From assembly GCA_051876355.1 (NCBI GenBank), contig JBJEHU010000008.1:1-17568 (forward strand): DNA of 17,568 bases, written 5' to 3'. The notes under the pieces were generated by a model. It was not told the DNA's origin. It saw only the letters and a list, made by a program, of their open reading frames with translations, and ran no database searches. Shown here piece by piece: positions 6,941 through 15,724 of this stretch. The translations under genes were made by a program, and so were the position numbers. Position 1 is the first letter of the stretch; every line of letters begins with the position of its first letter. The stretch comes from Olsenella_L sp051876355 (GTDB lineage Bacteria > Actinomycetota > Coriobacteriia > Coriobacteriales > Atopobiaceae).

Positions 6941-6969
6941 GGGAGGGTGTCTCTCTGGGGCATCCTCCC
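6941..6969 (+). terminator. Imperfect stem-loop after the binding-protein gene, possible attenuator
   Basis: GGGAGGGTGTC (6941-6951) pairs with GGCATCCTCCC (6959-6969), eleven pairs with two G-T, loop 7 nt, followed by GTTACTTT. The tail is only moderately T-rich, so termination would be partial. This suits an operon where the binding protein is made in excess of the membrane parts. Confidence 0.5.
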
Positions 6970-7002
6970 GTTACTTTAGGAGAGGGCAGCAGGACAGAAA
7001 GA

Positions 7003-7057
7003 AAGGACGAGGGCCAAGGGAGCCGTCCTTCCTTTCCGTGCTGTGAGCCCCACGGAA
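7003..7057 (+). other. Two further hairpins in the leader of the permease gene
   Basis: AAGGACG (7003-7009) pairs with CGTCCTT (7024-7030), and TTCCGTG (7034-7040) pairs with CACGGAA (7051-7057), both perfect 7-bp stems. The second ends 7 nt before the ribosome binding site GAAGGA (7065-7070). No promoter was found with confidence in 6874-7076. They may protect the 5' end of a processed permease mRNA (inference). Confidence 0.4.
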
Positions 7058-7076
7058 CACGTGGGAAGGAGCGGCG

Positions 7077-8012
7077 ATGAAGGGCTACCTCGTGAAGAGG
7101 ATCCTGCAGGCACTCGGTGTCATCCTGTGCATCTCTGCAATCACCTTTTTCGTCCTGAACATCGTGCCAGGTGACCCCGTCAGAATCATGATGGGCGACA
7201 TGGCCGATGAGAACACGGTCCAGCAGGTCCGCCATACCATGGGCCTCGACCGTCCGGTCTGGGAGCAGTACATCACCTGGGTCACGAACATGCTGCAGGG
7301 CAACTTCGGCACCTCCTATACGCAGAAGAAGGCCGTCTCTGTCCTCATGGGCAACGCGTTCGGCGTGACAGCACGTCTTGCAGGATTTGCGTATCTGTTC
7401 GCGCTCGCACTGGGCCTAATCTTCGGCGTGCTTGCTGCCGTCAATCACGGCAAGGCGCTCGACCGCACGCTCATGGGCCTCGCGATCTTCGGCATCTCTG
7501 CGCCGGCGTTCTGGGTCGCCATCATCCTCCAGATCGTCTTTGCGCTGAACCTCAAGTGGTTCCCGCTTTCGGGCACGAAATCGGCAGCGGCGTTCGTGCT
7601 GCCGACGATAGCTCTCGGCGTGCGCTACGCAGCATCGATTGCCCGTGTCACGCGCACCTCGATGCTCGAAGTGCTCAACCAGGACTACATGAGGACGGCC
7701 GAAGCAAAGGGACTCAAGAAGTGGGCCGTGATCTTGGGCCATGGCTTCCGCAATGCCCTGATTCCGATCATCACGATTGCCGGTACGCAGCTCGGCGACA
7801 TCTTCACGGGATCGATTCTCATCGAGTCCATCTTCGCGCTGCCGGGCATGGGCAAGCTCCTGCTTGATGCCATCAATGCGCGCGACCTGCCGCTCATCCA
7901 GGGCGGCGTCATGTACATTGCCGCCATATGCGTGGTCGTCTATCTGATCGTCGACATCCTGTATGCCGTGGTCGATCCGCGCATCCGTCTCGGAGGGGAG
8001 GCTGCTGAATAA
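7077..8012 (+). CDS. oppB: Peptide ABC transporter permease, OppB/DppB type
   Basis: Inner-membrane permease subunit of 311 residues, BPD_transp_1 family. It starts with the typical first membrane helix and 'PGDPVR' (31-36), and about five more helices follow. The ATPase-contact (EAA) loop lies near 204-230 and contains 'RTAEAKGLKKW' and 'RNALIP'. The protein ends with the family signature 'VDPRIRLGG'. The ATG has GAAGGA at 7065-7070. Its TAA stop overlaps the ATG of the next permease by one base (TAATG), showing coupling. With the partner permease and two ATPases it forms a heteromeric importer. Opp and Dpp names cannot be separated by sequence alone. Confidence 0.92.
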   Translation: MKGYLVKRILQALGVILCISAITFFVLNIVPGDPVRIMMGDMADENTVQQVRHTMGLDRPVWEQYITWVTNMLQGNFGTSYTQKKAVSVLMGNAFGVTARLAGFAYLFALALGLIFGVLAAVNHGKALDRTLMGLAIFGISAPAFWVAIILQIVFALNLKWFPLSGTKSAAAFVLPTIALGVRYAASIARVTRTSMLEVLNQDYMRTAEAKGLKKWAVILGHGFRNALIPIITIAGTQLGDIFTGSILIESIFALPGMGKLLLDAINARDLPLIQGGVMYIAAICVVVYLIVDILYAVVDPRIRLGGEAAE

Positions 8013-8983
8013 TGGCACTCTTGAACAGCGACAAGAACGACAAGCGCACGCGCGACGCCGAGCGCATCGCAGACAATATCGCGAAGGACAACCTCGATGC
8101 TGCCGCCAAGGCAGGCACTGCCAAGGCTGCAACGAAGCGAGCCTCCACCTACTGGGCCGTGTCCTGGCAGATCATGAAGAAGAACCGTGTCGGCATGGTC
8201 TGTCTCGGCATCATCGTCTTCCTGATTGCCGTCGCTCTGCTTGCACCGATCATTGCACCGTACGATCCTGATGCCCAGACGCTCTCGAACATGCTCCAGG
8301 CACCTTCGTCGGCACATCCCTTCGGCACGGACGAGTATGGCCGCGATATCCTGTCCCGCATCATCTATGGCTGCCGCGTCTCGCTTTCCGTCGGCGTCGT
8401 CTCGCAGCTCATCGCAACGATCATCGGCTTTGCTGCAGGAGTCTGCGCAGGATACTTCGGAGGCGCCGTGGATGCCGTGATCTCCTTCATCATCCAGGTC
8501 TTCTCGAGCTTCCCGTTCCTCCTCTTTGCCATTGTCGTCATGTACGTTATGGGTCCTGGCCTCATCAACCTCTATGTGGCCTTGGGTCTTCTGATGTGGA
8601 CCTCGACGGCACGACTCATCCGTGGCGATGTCATGCGCCTCAAGGGCTCTGAGTACATCCAGTCCTGCATATTGTCCGGCGGCTCTTCCTGGCGTGTCAT
8701 CACCCGCCACCTGCTTCCGAACTGCGTCTCGACGCTCATCGTCACGGCGACGCTCGGCATCCCTTCTGCCATCATGAGCGAGGCATCGCTGTCGTTCTTG
8801 GGCCTCGGCGTCCAGCCGCCCATGTCCAGCTGGGGCCAGATGATCTCTGCCTCCCAGCCCTATATCCAGTCCAACACCTACTACAGCGTTATCCCGGGCA
8901 TCGCGATCATCATCACGGTCATGGCATTCAACCTCTTCGGCGACGCTCTGCGCGATGCGCTCGACCCGAAGATGCGTTCGTAG
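8012..8983 (+). CDS. oppC: Peptide ABC transporter permease, OppC/DppC type
   Basis: Second permease subunit, 323 residues. A polar, charged N-terminal tail of about 45 residues precedes 'SWQIMKKNRVGMVCLGIIVF', the OppC-N segment. The conserved 'HPFGTDEYGRDILSRIIYG' follows at 102-120. The ATPase-contact loop (214-236) is unusual: the expected E-A-A is Q217-S218-C219, although the conserved Gly224 and 'RHLLPN' are kept. 'EASLSFLGLGVQPP' near the C-terminus and the ending 'DALDPKMRS' are standard. The ATG overlaps the preceding stop by one base; GGAGGGGAG lies about 12 nt upstream. It pairs with the 7077 permease. The changed EAA residues are probably tolerated, since the partner permease and both ATPases look normal. 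Confidence 0.92.
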   Translation: MALLNSDKNDKRTRDAERIADNIAKDNLDAAAKAGTAKAATKRASTYWAVSWQIMKKNRVGMVCLGIIVFLIAVALLAPIIAPYDPDAQTLSNMLQAPSSAHPFGTDEYGRDILSRIIYGCRVSLSVGVVSQLIATIIGFAAGVCAGYFGGAVDAVISFIIQVFSSFPFLLFAIVVMYVMGPGLINLYVALGLLMWTSTARLIRGDVMRLKGSEYIQSCILSGGSSWRVITRHLLPNCVSTLIVTATLGIPSAIMSEASLSFLGLGVQPPMSSWGQMISASQPYIQSNTYYSVIPGIAIIITVMAFNLFGDALRDALDPKMRS

Positions 8984-8995
8984 GGGAGGAGCATC

Positions 8996-10072
8996 ATGAC
9001 TGATACCGTACATGCCATATCCGAAGCGGACCGCATCTACGCGCAGGAGCTCGAGAGGCAGCAGAAGCAGGCACACAAGAAGGATGTCCTGCTCGATGTG
9101 GATGACCTCTGCGTCACGCTCTTCACGGAAGATGGCGCGCTTCCTGCCATCCAGCATCTGTCCTTCATCATGCGCCGCGGCGAGACGCTCGCGGTCGTCG
9201 GCGAGTCCGGCTGCGGCAAGTCGATGACGGCACTCTCGATCATGGGCCTTCTGCCCCAGCCGCCTGCAAAGGTGACGGGCGGCGCCATCAAGCTCGAGGG
9301 CACCGACCTCACGAAGCTCTCCGAGGACGAGATGCGCCAGTACCGTGGCGGCAAGATCGGCATGATCTTCCAGGAGCCCATGACATCGCTGAACCCGGTC
9401 ATGACGGCAGGAAAGCAGATCCGCGAAGGCATCCTTGTCCACAATCCGGGGATGGCAAAGGAAGAGGCAGACAAGCGCGCTCTCGAGATGATCAAGCTTG
9501 TCGGCATCCCTGCCCCCGAGAAGGTCTTCAAGAGCTATCCGCATGAGCTCTCGGGCGGCATGCGCCAGCGCATCATGATTGCTATGGCCCTTGCCTGCCA
9601 GCCGTCGCTCCTGATCTGCGACGAGCCGACGACGGCCCTGGACGTCACGATCCAGGCACAGATCCTCCAGCTCATCGACCGCATGAAGACGGAGCTTGGC
9701 ACGGCTGTCATGCTCATCACCCACGATATGGGCGTCGTCTCCGAGATGGCTGACTGGGTCATCGTCATGTATGCCGGCCACCTTGTCGAGTACACGATGG
9801 CAGGCACGCTCTTCACCGATCCGAAGCATCCGTACTCCGTCGGCCTCATCAACTCGATCCCGTCCCTCGACAACGACGTGGACACCCTCTACGCGATTCC
9901 GGGCAATGTCCCGATGCTGAATGCGCTGCCGGAGGGCTGCCCGTTCAATCCGAGATGTCCGTTTGCGAAGGACATCTGCCGCAAGCAGTGCCCGAAGCTC
10001 GAGGCAATCGACGGCGACGAGTACCACAAGGTCGCCTGCTGGAAGTACACCGATGCATGGAAGGAGGACTAG
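8996..10072 (+). CDS. oppD: Peptide ABC transporter ATPase, OppD/DppD type
   Basis: ATP-hydrolysing subunit, 358 residues, cytoplasmic and bound to the permeases. In order: Walker A 'GESGCGKS' (69-76), Q-loop Gln126, signature 'LSGGMRQ' (185-191), Walker B 'LLICDEPT' (206-213 region) and H-loop His243. The C-terminal oligopeptide-transporter domain follows, with 'HPYSVGLINSIP' (278-289) and a cysteine cluster C315, C321, C328, C332. Similar clusters in OppD proteins have been linked to an iron-sulfur site in mycobacterial OppABCD. All catalytic residues are present. The first about 30 residues form a charged, probably helical extension. The ribosome binding site is AGGGGAGGAG just before the ATG. 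The gene sits 12 nt after the permease and 1 nt before its partner ATPase. Confidence 0.94.
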   Translation: MTDTVHAISEADRIYAQELERQQKQAHKKDVLLDVDDLCVTLFTEDGALPAIQHLSFIMRRGETLAVVGESGCGKSMTALSIMGLLPQPPAKVTGGAIKLEGTDLTKLSEDEMRQYRGGKIGMIFQEPMTSLNPVMTAGKQIREGILVHNPGMAKEEADKRALEMIKLVGIPAPEKVFKSYPHELSGGMRQRIMIAMALACQPSLLICDEPTTALDVTIQAQILQLIDRMKTELGTAVMLITHDMGVVSEMADWVIVMYAGHLVEYTMAGTLFTDPKHPYSVGLINSIPSLDNDVDTLYAIPGNVPMLNALPEGCPFNPRCPFAKDICRKQCPKLEAIDGDEYHKVACWKYTDAWKED

Positions 10073-10073
10073 C

Positions 10074-11141
<1,068 letters not shown>

Positions 11142-11166
11142 GAGAGGCTGAATATCCAGAAAGAAT

Positions 11167-11202
11167 GCACGCCGGCACCGATGAAGTGCCGGCGTGCTTT
11201 TT
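11167..11202 (+). terminator. Rho-independent terminator between convergent operons
   Basis: A perfect 12-bp stem, GCACGCCGGCAC (11167-11178) / GTGCCGGCGTGC (11186-11197), loop CGATGAA, followed by five T (11198-11202). On the minus strand the stem is followed by ATTCTTTC, so it may also stop transcripts of the exporter operon, whose last stop is at 11221. Confidence 0.95.
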
Positions 11203-11220
11203 CGTGGCTTTAACGTGCGC

Positions 11221-12444
11221 CTACTGGTAGCGTAGGGCCTCGATCGGGTCGAGCTTGGCAGCACGCTTCGCGGGGTAGTAGCCGAAGATGATGCCGATGA
11301 GGATCGAGATGCCGGTCGCTGTGGCAATCGAGGCGAGGTCGAGGACAGGCGTGATGCCGCCAAAGTCGGCAGATGTCAGAAGCAAGCCTGCGAGCTTTGC
11401 CACGGCCAGAGAGCCGAGGTAACCGAAGAAGATGCCGAAGATGCCGCCGCTGACGCAGAGCAGGATGGACTCGAGCAGGAACTGCTTCGTGATGTCGGAG
11501 CTCCTCGCTCCCAGCGCCTTCCTGAGGCCGATCTCGCGGATGCGCTCGGTCACGTTCGTGAGCATCATGTTCATGATGCCGATGCCGCCGACGACAAGGG
11601 AGATGGAGGCCACTGCGGTCATGAGCAGCTGGAACGTCATCATCGCGCTGTTGACCTGTTCGATGGCAGACTGCATCGCAGAGACGCTGTATTCGCCCAT
11701 ATGGTTTTCTGAGCTCTCGAGGTGGTAGTGCTTCTGCACCCAGGCTTCGGTCTCGGCCACGAGCTCCATCACATCCTTGTCCTTGCGGGCAAGGCCGATT
11801 GCCGTGAATGCCGGAACGCTCGTGTACCCAAGGCGCCTCTGGCAGGTCTTGAGCGGCATGTAGGACGTGAGGATCGAGCTCATGCCGGCCTGGCTTTCGT
11901 AGACGCCGATGATCGTGAAGTTCGTATTGGCGAGGCGCACCTTCTGGCCCACCGCCTCTTCGGGCTCCATGCCGGTGAGCTTCTTCGCGGCTCCCTCGTC
12001 GACGAGGATCACGCTCGAGGCTTCCTCATCCTCCATGTCCGTGAAGATGCGTCCAGAAATGAGCTTTGTATCCATGATCTTGAAGTAGCTCGATTCGACA
12101 CCCTGTACCTGGAGGTAGGAGTCGGAGCTGCCGCCGTTCTGCGTGGAGTTCGAAAGGTCGACGCCGGCATTGTTCGTGAGGCTGATGGCTTCGTAGCCAT
12201 CGACGCTCTGCTCGAGCGAGTCGATGTCGGTGCTCTTTATGCCCGACCCCACGCCGATCGTGATGATCCGTGCCCGGTTTGCGCCCATCTCGCCCATGAT
12301 GGATTCGCGGACGCCGCCGATGAGCCCTGTCATCGTAATGACGGCAGCGATGCCGATAACGATGCCGAGGATGGTGAGGAGGGAGCGGCCGCGGTTTGCA
12401 TCGAGCGCCTCCCACGTCTCCTCGAGGTAGTCTCTCGCTCTCAT
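11221..12444 (-). CDS. MacB-like FtsX-type ABC exporter permease
   Basis: Membrane subunit of 407 residues with the MacB_PCD / FtsX layout. There is one N-terminal helix (about 21-42, 'SLLTILGIVIGIAAVITMTG'), a large extracytoplasmic domain (about 50-270), then three helices and the conserved ending 'YYPAKRAAKLDPIEALRY'. The segment 'NMMLTNVTERIREIGLRKALGA' is the hallmark cytoplasmic coupling loop. Such proteins work as mechanotransmission permeases rather than channels. The ATP-binding subunit is a separate gene (12441-13172) whose stop overlaps this ATG by four bases. AAAGGGGGC precedes the ATG. Cargo is unknown; relatives export antimicrobial peptides, macrolides or signals, or give self-protection. 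The gene ends 18 nt from a shared terminator. Confidence 0.9.
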   Translation of the reverse strand: MRARDYLEETWEALDANRGRSLLTILGIVIGIAAVITMTGLIGGVRESIMGEMGANRARIITIGVGSGIKSTDIDSLEQSVDGYEAISLTNNAGVDLSNSTQNGGSSDSYLQVQGVESSYFKIMDTKLISGRIFTDMEDEEASSVILVDEGAAKKLTGMEPEEAVGQKVRLANTNFTIIGVYESQAGMSSILTSYMPLKTCQRRLGYTSVPAFTAIGLARKDKDVMELVAETEAWVQKHYHLESSENHMGEYSVSAMQSAIEQVNSAMMTFQLLMTAVASISLVVGGIGIMNMMLTNVTERIREIGLRKALGARSSDITKQFLLESILLCVSGGIFGIFFGYLGSLAVAKLAGLLLTSADFGGITPVLDLASIATATGISILIGIIFGYYPAKRAAKLDPIEALRYQ

Positions 12445-13172
12445 GTGCGCCCCCTTTCATGGGCCTTCGACTGGGCAACCCAGGCGCGCTCCTGCTCGTC
12501 CGTGAGGAGCCTGCCATCCCTGATATGGACGCAGCGGTCTGTCCAGGAGGCGACTTCCGGATCGTGGGTGATGAGGACGATCGTCTTGCCTTCGTCCCGG
12601 AGCTTCAGGAATGTCTCGAGGATGAGGCGGCTCGTCGCAGAGTCGAGGTTTCCGGTCGGCTCGTCGGCGAGTATCAGTGCCGGATCGTTCACGAGGGCAC
12701 GGGCAATCGCGACGCGCTGCATCTGGCCGCCGGAGAGCTCGTTCGAGCGGTGGTCGTAATACTCGGGCGGAAGGCCTACGGCAGCAAGGGCGGTACAGGC
12801 CCTCTGCTCCCGTTCCTTCGGCGGAAGCGGCCCATAGAGGAGGGGCAGCATCACATTGCGGAGCACGGTCGCCCTCGGCAGCAGGTTGAAGGACTGGAAC
12901 ACGAAGCCGATGCGCTCTGAGCGGATTTCGGCGAGCTCGTCGTCCGTGAGCTTCGAGACATCGAGGCCTTCGAGCCTGTAGGAGCCCGAGGTCGGCGTAT
13001 CGAGGCAGCCCATGATGTACATGAGCGTCGACTTGCCGGAGCCGGACGGTCCCATGATCGAGAGGAGCTCGCCTCTCTCGACGGTGAGCGAGACGCCGCG
13101 CAGGGCATGGGTCGGAATGCCGCCCTCGTCGTAGATGCGGTGTATGCCCTGCATCTCGATGATCGGGGTCAT
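12441..13172 (-). CDS. MacB/LolD-like ABC exporter ATPase
   Basis: ATPase of 243 residues driving the FtsX-type permease. Walker A 'GPSGSGKS' (41-48), Q-loop Gln93, 'LSGGQ' signature (146-150), Walker B 'LILADEPTG' (166-174) and H-loop His203 are intact. 'GCLDTPTSGSYRLEG' after Walker A and 'ADEPTGNLD' are characteristic of the MacB/LolD/FtsE group rather than importers. The short final segment (about 220-243) carries no extra domain. Its ATG overlaps the adaptor stop and its stop overlaps the permease start, both as ATGA, so the three proteins are made together in near-equal amounts. Reading and family assignment are secure; the substrate is not known. Confidence 0.93.
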   Translation of the reverse strand: MTPIIEMQGIHRIYDEGGIPTHALRGVSLTVERGELLSIMGPSGSGKSTLMYIMGCLDTPTSGSYRLEGLDVSKLTDDELAEIRSERIGFVFQSFNLLPRATVLRNVMLPLLYGPLPPKEREQRACTALAAVGLPPEYYDHRSNELSGGQMQRVAIARALVNDPALILADEPTGNLDSATSRLILETFLKLRDEGKTIVLITHDPEVASWTDRCVHIRDGRLLTDEQERAWVAQSKAHERGRT

Positions 13173-14596
13173 GATGAGACCTTTACAGCGCCTGCCGTAC
13201 CGCTTTCGCCCAGGGCAGGGGATGAGGAGGATGAGGAATCAAGTGCGTCGTAGCCGGAGACGTCGACGCCGTCGCCTTCCTTCACGTTCGTGATGGCAGC
13301 TTCGTCCGCGCTCTTCGCAAGGATCTCGACCGTGCGCTTCTCCCAGCTCTCTTCCTTTGCGGCATCGTCGCCGACAAGCACCCAGACATAGGATGTGCCG
13401 TCGTCTGCCTCATGGAGCGCTGCGATCGGCACGATCAGGGAGTCAGGGACGTCCTGCGTCACGATCGTCGCGTCTGCTGTCATGCCCGGCTTCACGCGCG
13501 GATCGGGGGCGGGGATGATGAGGGAGACCTTGTAGGTGGCAGAGCTGCTGTAGCCGTAGCCATAGCCCGAATCGGAGCTTTCGGAAGCGGTGGCGACGCG
13601 CTCGACCGTGCCATCGAGCGTGACATCAGGCAGTGCCGAGAACGTGATGGTCGCGTTCTGGCCGATAGCGAGCGAGGAGATGTCCATCTCGTCGACCGAA
13701 GTCGTGACGCGGAGCTGCGAGAGATTGGCTATCTGGACAAGCGGGCCTGAGCTGGCAGAGCCGGTAGCAGATCCTGCACCCCAGGAGGCGCCGTTCTGGG
13801 CGTTGACGGCGATGACGGAACCGGAGACGGGAGCCGTGACGCGGCGTTTGTCTGCTGTTGCCTGGGCGTCCGTGACAGCCTGCTGGGCGTTCGCGAGCGT
13901 TGTCTTCGCGGCATCGACGGAGCTGGCGGCAGGCACGACAGTCGAATACCACACATCGTCCGGGTCCTGCATTGTGGACTGCTCTTCTGCGGTCTTGGCA
14001 GCGTTCCAGGTGTCGAGTGCCTTCTTGTACGTGCGGTAGGCCTGGTCATAGGCAGCATTCGCATCGTCGAGGGCGCGCTGTGAGCTTGCGGCTTCCTGCT
14101 GTGCCTGCGTGACGGCACGGTCGAGGCTGTCGTTCTTGATCGTGAAGAGGAGGTCTCCTGCATTCACGGTGTCGCCCTCCGAGACCTGCACATCCTGGAT
14201 GATGCCATCCACCTCAGGCGTCACGACCGTGCTCGAGACCGGCTGCGCGGAACCCGAGACCGTGACGGAGGAGATGAGGTCGCCCTTGTAGACGCTTGCT
14301 ATCACATGCTCCACAGTGTTCGTACTCTGGGCAGCAAAGACCTGCGGCAGGATGAGCGCGCAGGCTGCCACAGCGATGACAGCGCAGATGATGAGGGTGC
14401 GGACACGCTTCTTGTGCTTCTTCTCCTTGCGGACACGTTCCAGGGCGGCAAAGGCCGCAAGGCCTTCTGCATCCTCCTCCGCTTCGGCACGGGGTAGCTG
14501 CGTCGTGGCAGCCGTCTTTCCGAGTCCTTCGCCAGGCGCCAGGACATCCAGGGGCTTCGGCGCTCCGTCTTCCGGCACATGCTTGTTCTCAGCCAT
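13169..14596 (-). CDS. MacA/HlyD-like membrane-fusion adaptor
   Basis: Adaptor subunit of 475 residues. A cytoplasmic part of about 65 residues, rich in charged residues, precedes one membrane helix (67-84). Outside the membrane comes a lipoyl/barrel-type region ('VVTPEVDGIIQDVQVSEGDTVNAGDLLFTI', 124-153). An Ala/Gln-rich coiled-coil hairpin (about 155-250) follows, then the second lipoyl half ('RVTAPVSGSVIAV', 252-264) and a beta-barrel domain (about 290-385). In Gram-positives such adaptors serve MacB-like exporters, as YknX does in Bacillus. Odd points are the long N-terminal tail, a Gly-Tyr repeat (344-349, GYGYGY) and a Ser run (454-459). ATG at 14596 is chosen over a 69-codon upstream in-frame extension because AAAGGAG lies 8 nt before it. 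It is first in the operon. Confidence 0.9.
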   Translation of the reverse strand: MAENKHVPEDGAPKPLDVLAPGEGLGKTAATTQLPRAEAEEDAEGLAAFAALERVRKEKKHKKRVRTLIICAVIAVAACALILPQVFAAQSTNTVEHVIASVYKGDLISSVTVSGSAQPVSSTVVTPEVDGIIQDVQVSEGDTVNAGDLLFTIKNDSLDRAVTQAQQEAASSQRALDDANAAYDQAYRTYKKALDTWNAAKTAEEQSTMQDPDDVWYSTVVPAASSVDAAKTTLANAQQAVTDAQATADKRRVTAPVSGSVIAVNAQNGASWGAGSATGSASSGPLVQIANLSQLRVTTSVDEMDISSLAIGQNATITFSALPDVTLDGTVERVATASESSDSGYGYGYSSSATYKVSLIIPAPDPRVKPGMTADATIVTQDVPDSLIVPIAALHEADDGTSYVWVLVGDDAAKEESWEKRTVEILAKSADEAAITNVKEGDGVDVSGYDALDSSSSSSPALGESGTAGAVKVSS

Positions 14597-14676
14597 GGTA
14601 CACGCTCCTTTGTCTGTCTGAGAGAGGGGCCAACACACACAAGAGATGGGGGATGCAGTTCTGAAAGAAAGCTTGA

Positions 14677-14682
14677 ATTCTA
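14677..14682 (-). promoter_or_regulatory. Weak -10 candidate for the exporter operon
   Basis: TAGAAT reads on the minus strand at 14682-14677, five of six bases of TATAAT. The -35 at 17 nt is poor (TGAGGC). A start near 14670 would give a leader of about 75 nt before the adaptor ATG. The rest of the 294 nt between the adaptor and the next gene holds a palindrome and a terminator, described separately, and no other supported gene. Confidence 0.2.
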
Positions 14683-14821
14683 GCCTACCCATAGGCGCAG
14701 CCTCAGAATGCACGAATGCCCTGATTTCGGCAGACGGGGCAGTGTCTGGGGATGGCTCTGGATCTATGCTCCCATCATGGACTGCGCCTTGCTCTTCTGC
14801 CATCGGAGAAGCTTGCCGATT

Positions 14822-14837
14822 CTTACATTTCTGTAAG
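14822..14837. promoter_or_regulatory. 16-bp palindrome CTTACA-N4-TGTAAG
   Basis: CTTACA (14822-14827) and TGTAAG (14832-14837) are perfect inverted copies separated by TTTC. The site lies between the terminator of the minus-strand binding protein and the exporter operon, in an A/T-rich pocket. It could bind a dimeric repressor controlling the exporter. It could also be a second small hairpin after the terminator. Confidence 0.3.
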
Positions 14838-14840
14838 GAA

Positions 14841-14864
14841 AAGGGCCCCCTTGCGGGGGCCCTT
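14841..14864 (-). terminator. Rho-independent terminator of the 14895-16517 binding protein
   Basis: AAGGGCCCCC (14841-14850) and GGGGGCCCTT (14855-14864) form a perfect 10-bp stem with a 4-nt loop. On the minus strand the stem runs into TTTTCCTT. It lies 31 nt after the stop codon. Confidence 0.9.
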
Positions 14865-14894
14865 GAACGTGCAGGATGGATTGTCGGCGGCAGC

Positions 14895-15724
14895 TTACGC
14901 GCTGTACGTCATTCCCTTGTAGTGGAAGTCGACGAGGATGTCGAGGCCGTCGAAGCCCTTGCGCAGGACATACGGGTTCTGCGGCCAGACGACAGGGATC
15001 GTGCCGAAGTCGGTGCGGACGAGCTGGTTGTCTGCCTTGATCGTGTTCTCCTTTGCCGTGGCATCGTCGAGGGAGGCACGCGCGGCGTCGACGTAGCCAT
15101 CGAAGGCAGAGGAGTTGTAGAAGCTCGAGCGCTGCGAGGCATTCGTGCTGTAGAAGTAGGAGCCCATGTGCTCGACGCCGACGAAGGAAAGCGTCGACCA
15201 GGTCACGAGCGTGATCTGGAGCGAGCCGTTCTTGCGGGAATCGGCCCAGAGGCCGGCATCGATGGTCTGGACATCGACGTTCACGCCGATCTGGCTCCAG
15301 TAGTTCTGGATAGCGACCATGACAGCCTGGTCCTGGCTCCTGATCTGTGCCGTGAAGGAGAGATCGGTCGCGCCTGCCTCCTGGAGAAGCTGCTTTGCCT
15401 TCTCGGGGTTGTACTCGAGGACATCGGCACCCTCGTCGGAGCCGGTCTCCGAGGGCGGAATGAAGCCCGTGCAGGGGATGGCAGCGCCGGAGAGGACCGT
15501 GTCGGCAAGCTCCTGGCGGTTGATAGCGAGAGAGAGGGCCTGACGGACACGGGCGTCCTGGAGCTGGGAATCGTTGAGATTGAGGTTCACGAACTCGGTC
15601 GCAGCAGGGGTGTAGAAGACGATCTGGTCCTTCACATCGTCGTCCGACTCGTACTGCTGCAGGAGCGATGTGCTGAAGAAGCAGAGATCGATATCGCCGT
15701 TCTTGTAGTTCATCATGCGCGTGT
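14895..15724. repeat. 830-bp direct repeat, partner at 16739-17568
   Basis: The 3' half of the complete minus-strand binding-protein gene aligns without gaps, at a constant offset of 1844 bp, with the partial gene at 16739-17568. By hand count the proteins differ at about 50 of 273 positions. The copies are in the same orientation, a tandem duplication. The start of the partner lies outside the window, so the full unit cannot be measured. Confidence 0.85.

Noticed and set aside
9921..10073. 51-codon N-terminal extension of the OppF-type ATPase
   Set aside because: Lies inside the upstream gene in another frame and is Arg/Ser-rich; ATG 10074 has AAGGAGG before it.
14597..14803. 69-codon N-terminal extension of the adaptor
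   Set aside because: The ATG at 14596 has a good ribosome binding site; the extension would run through the likely promoter region and contains no domain.
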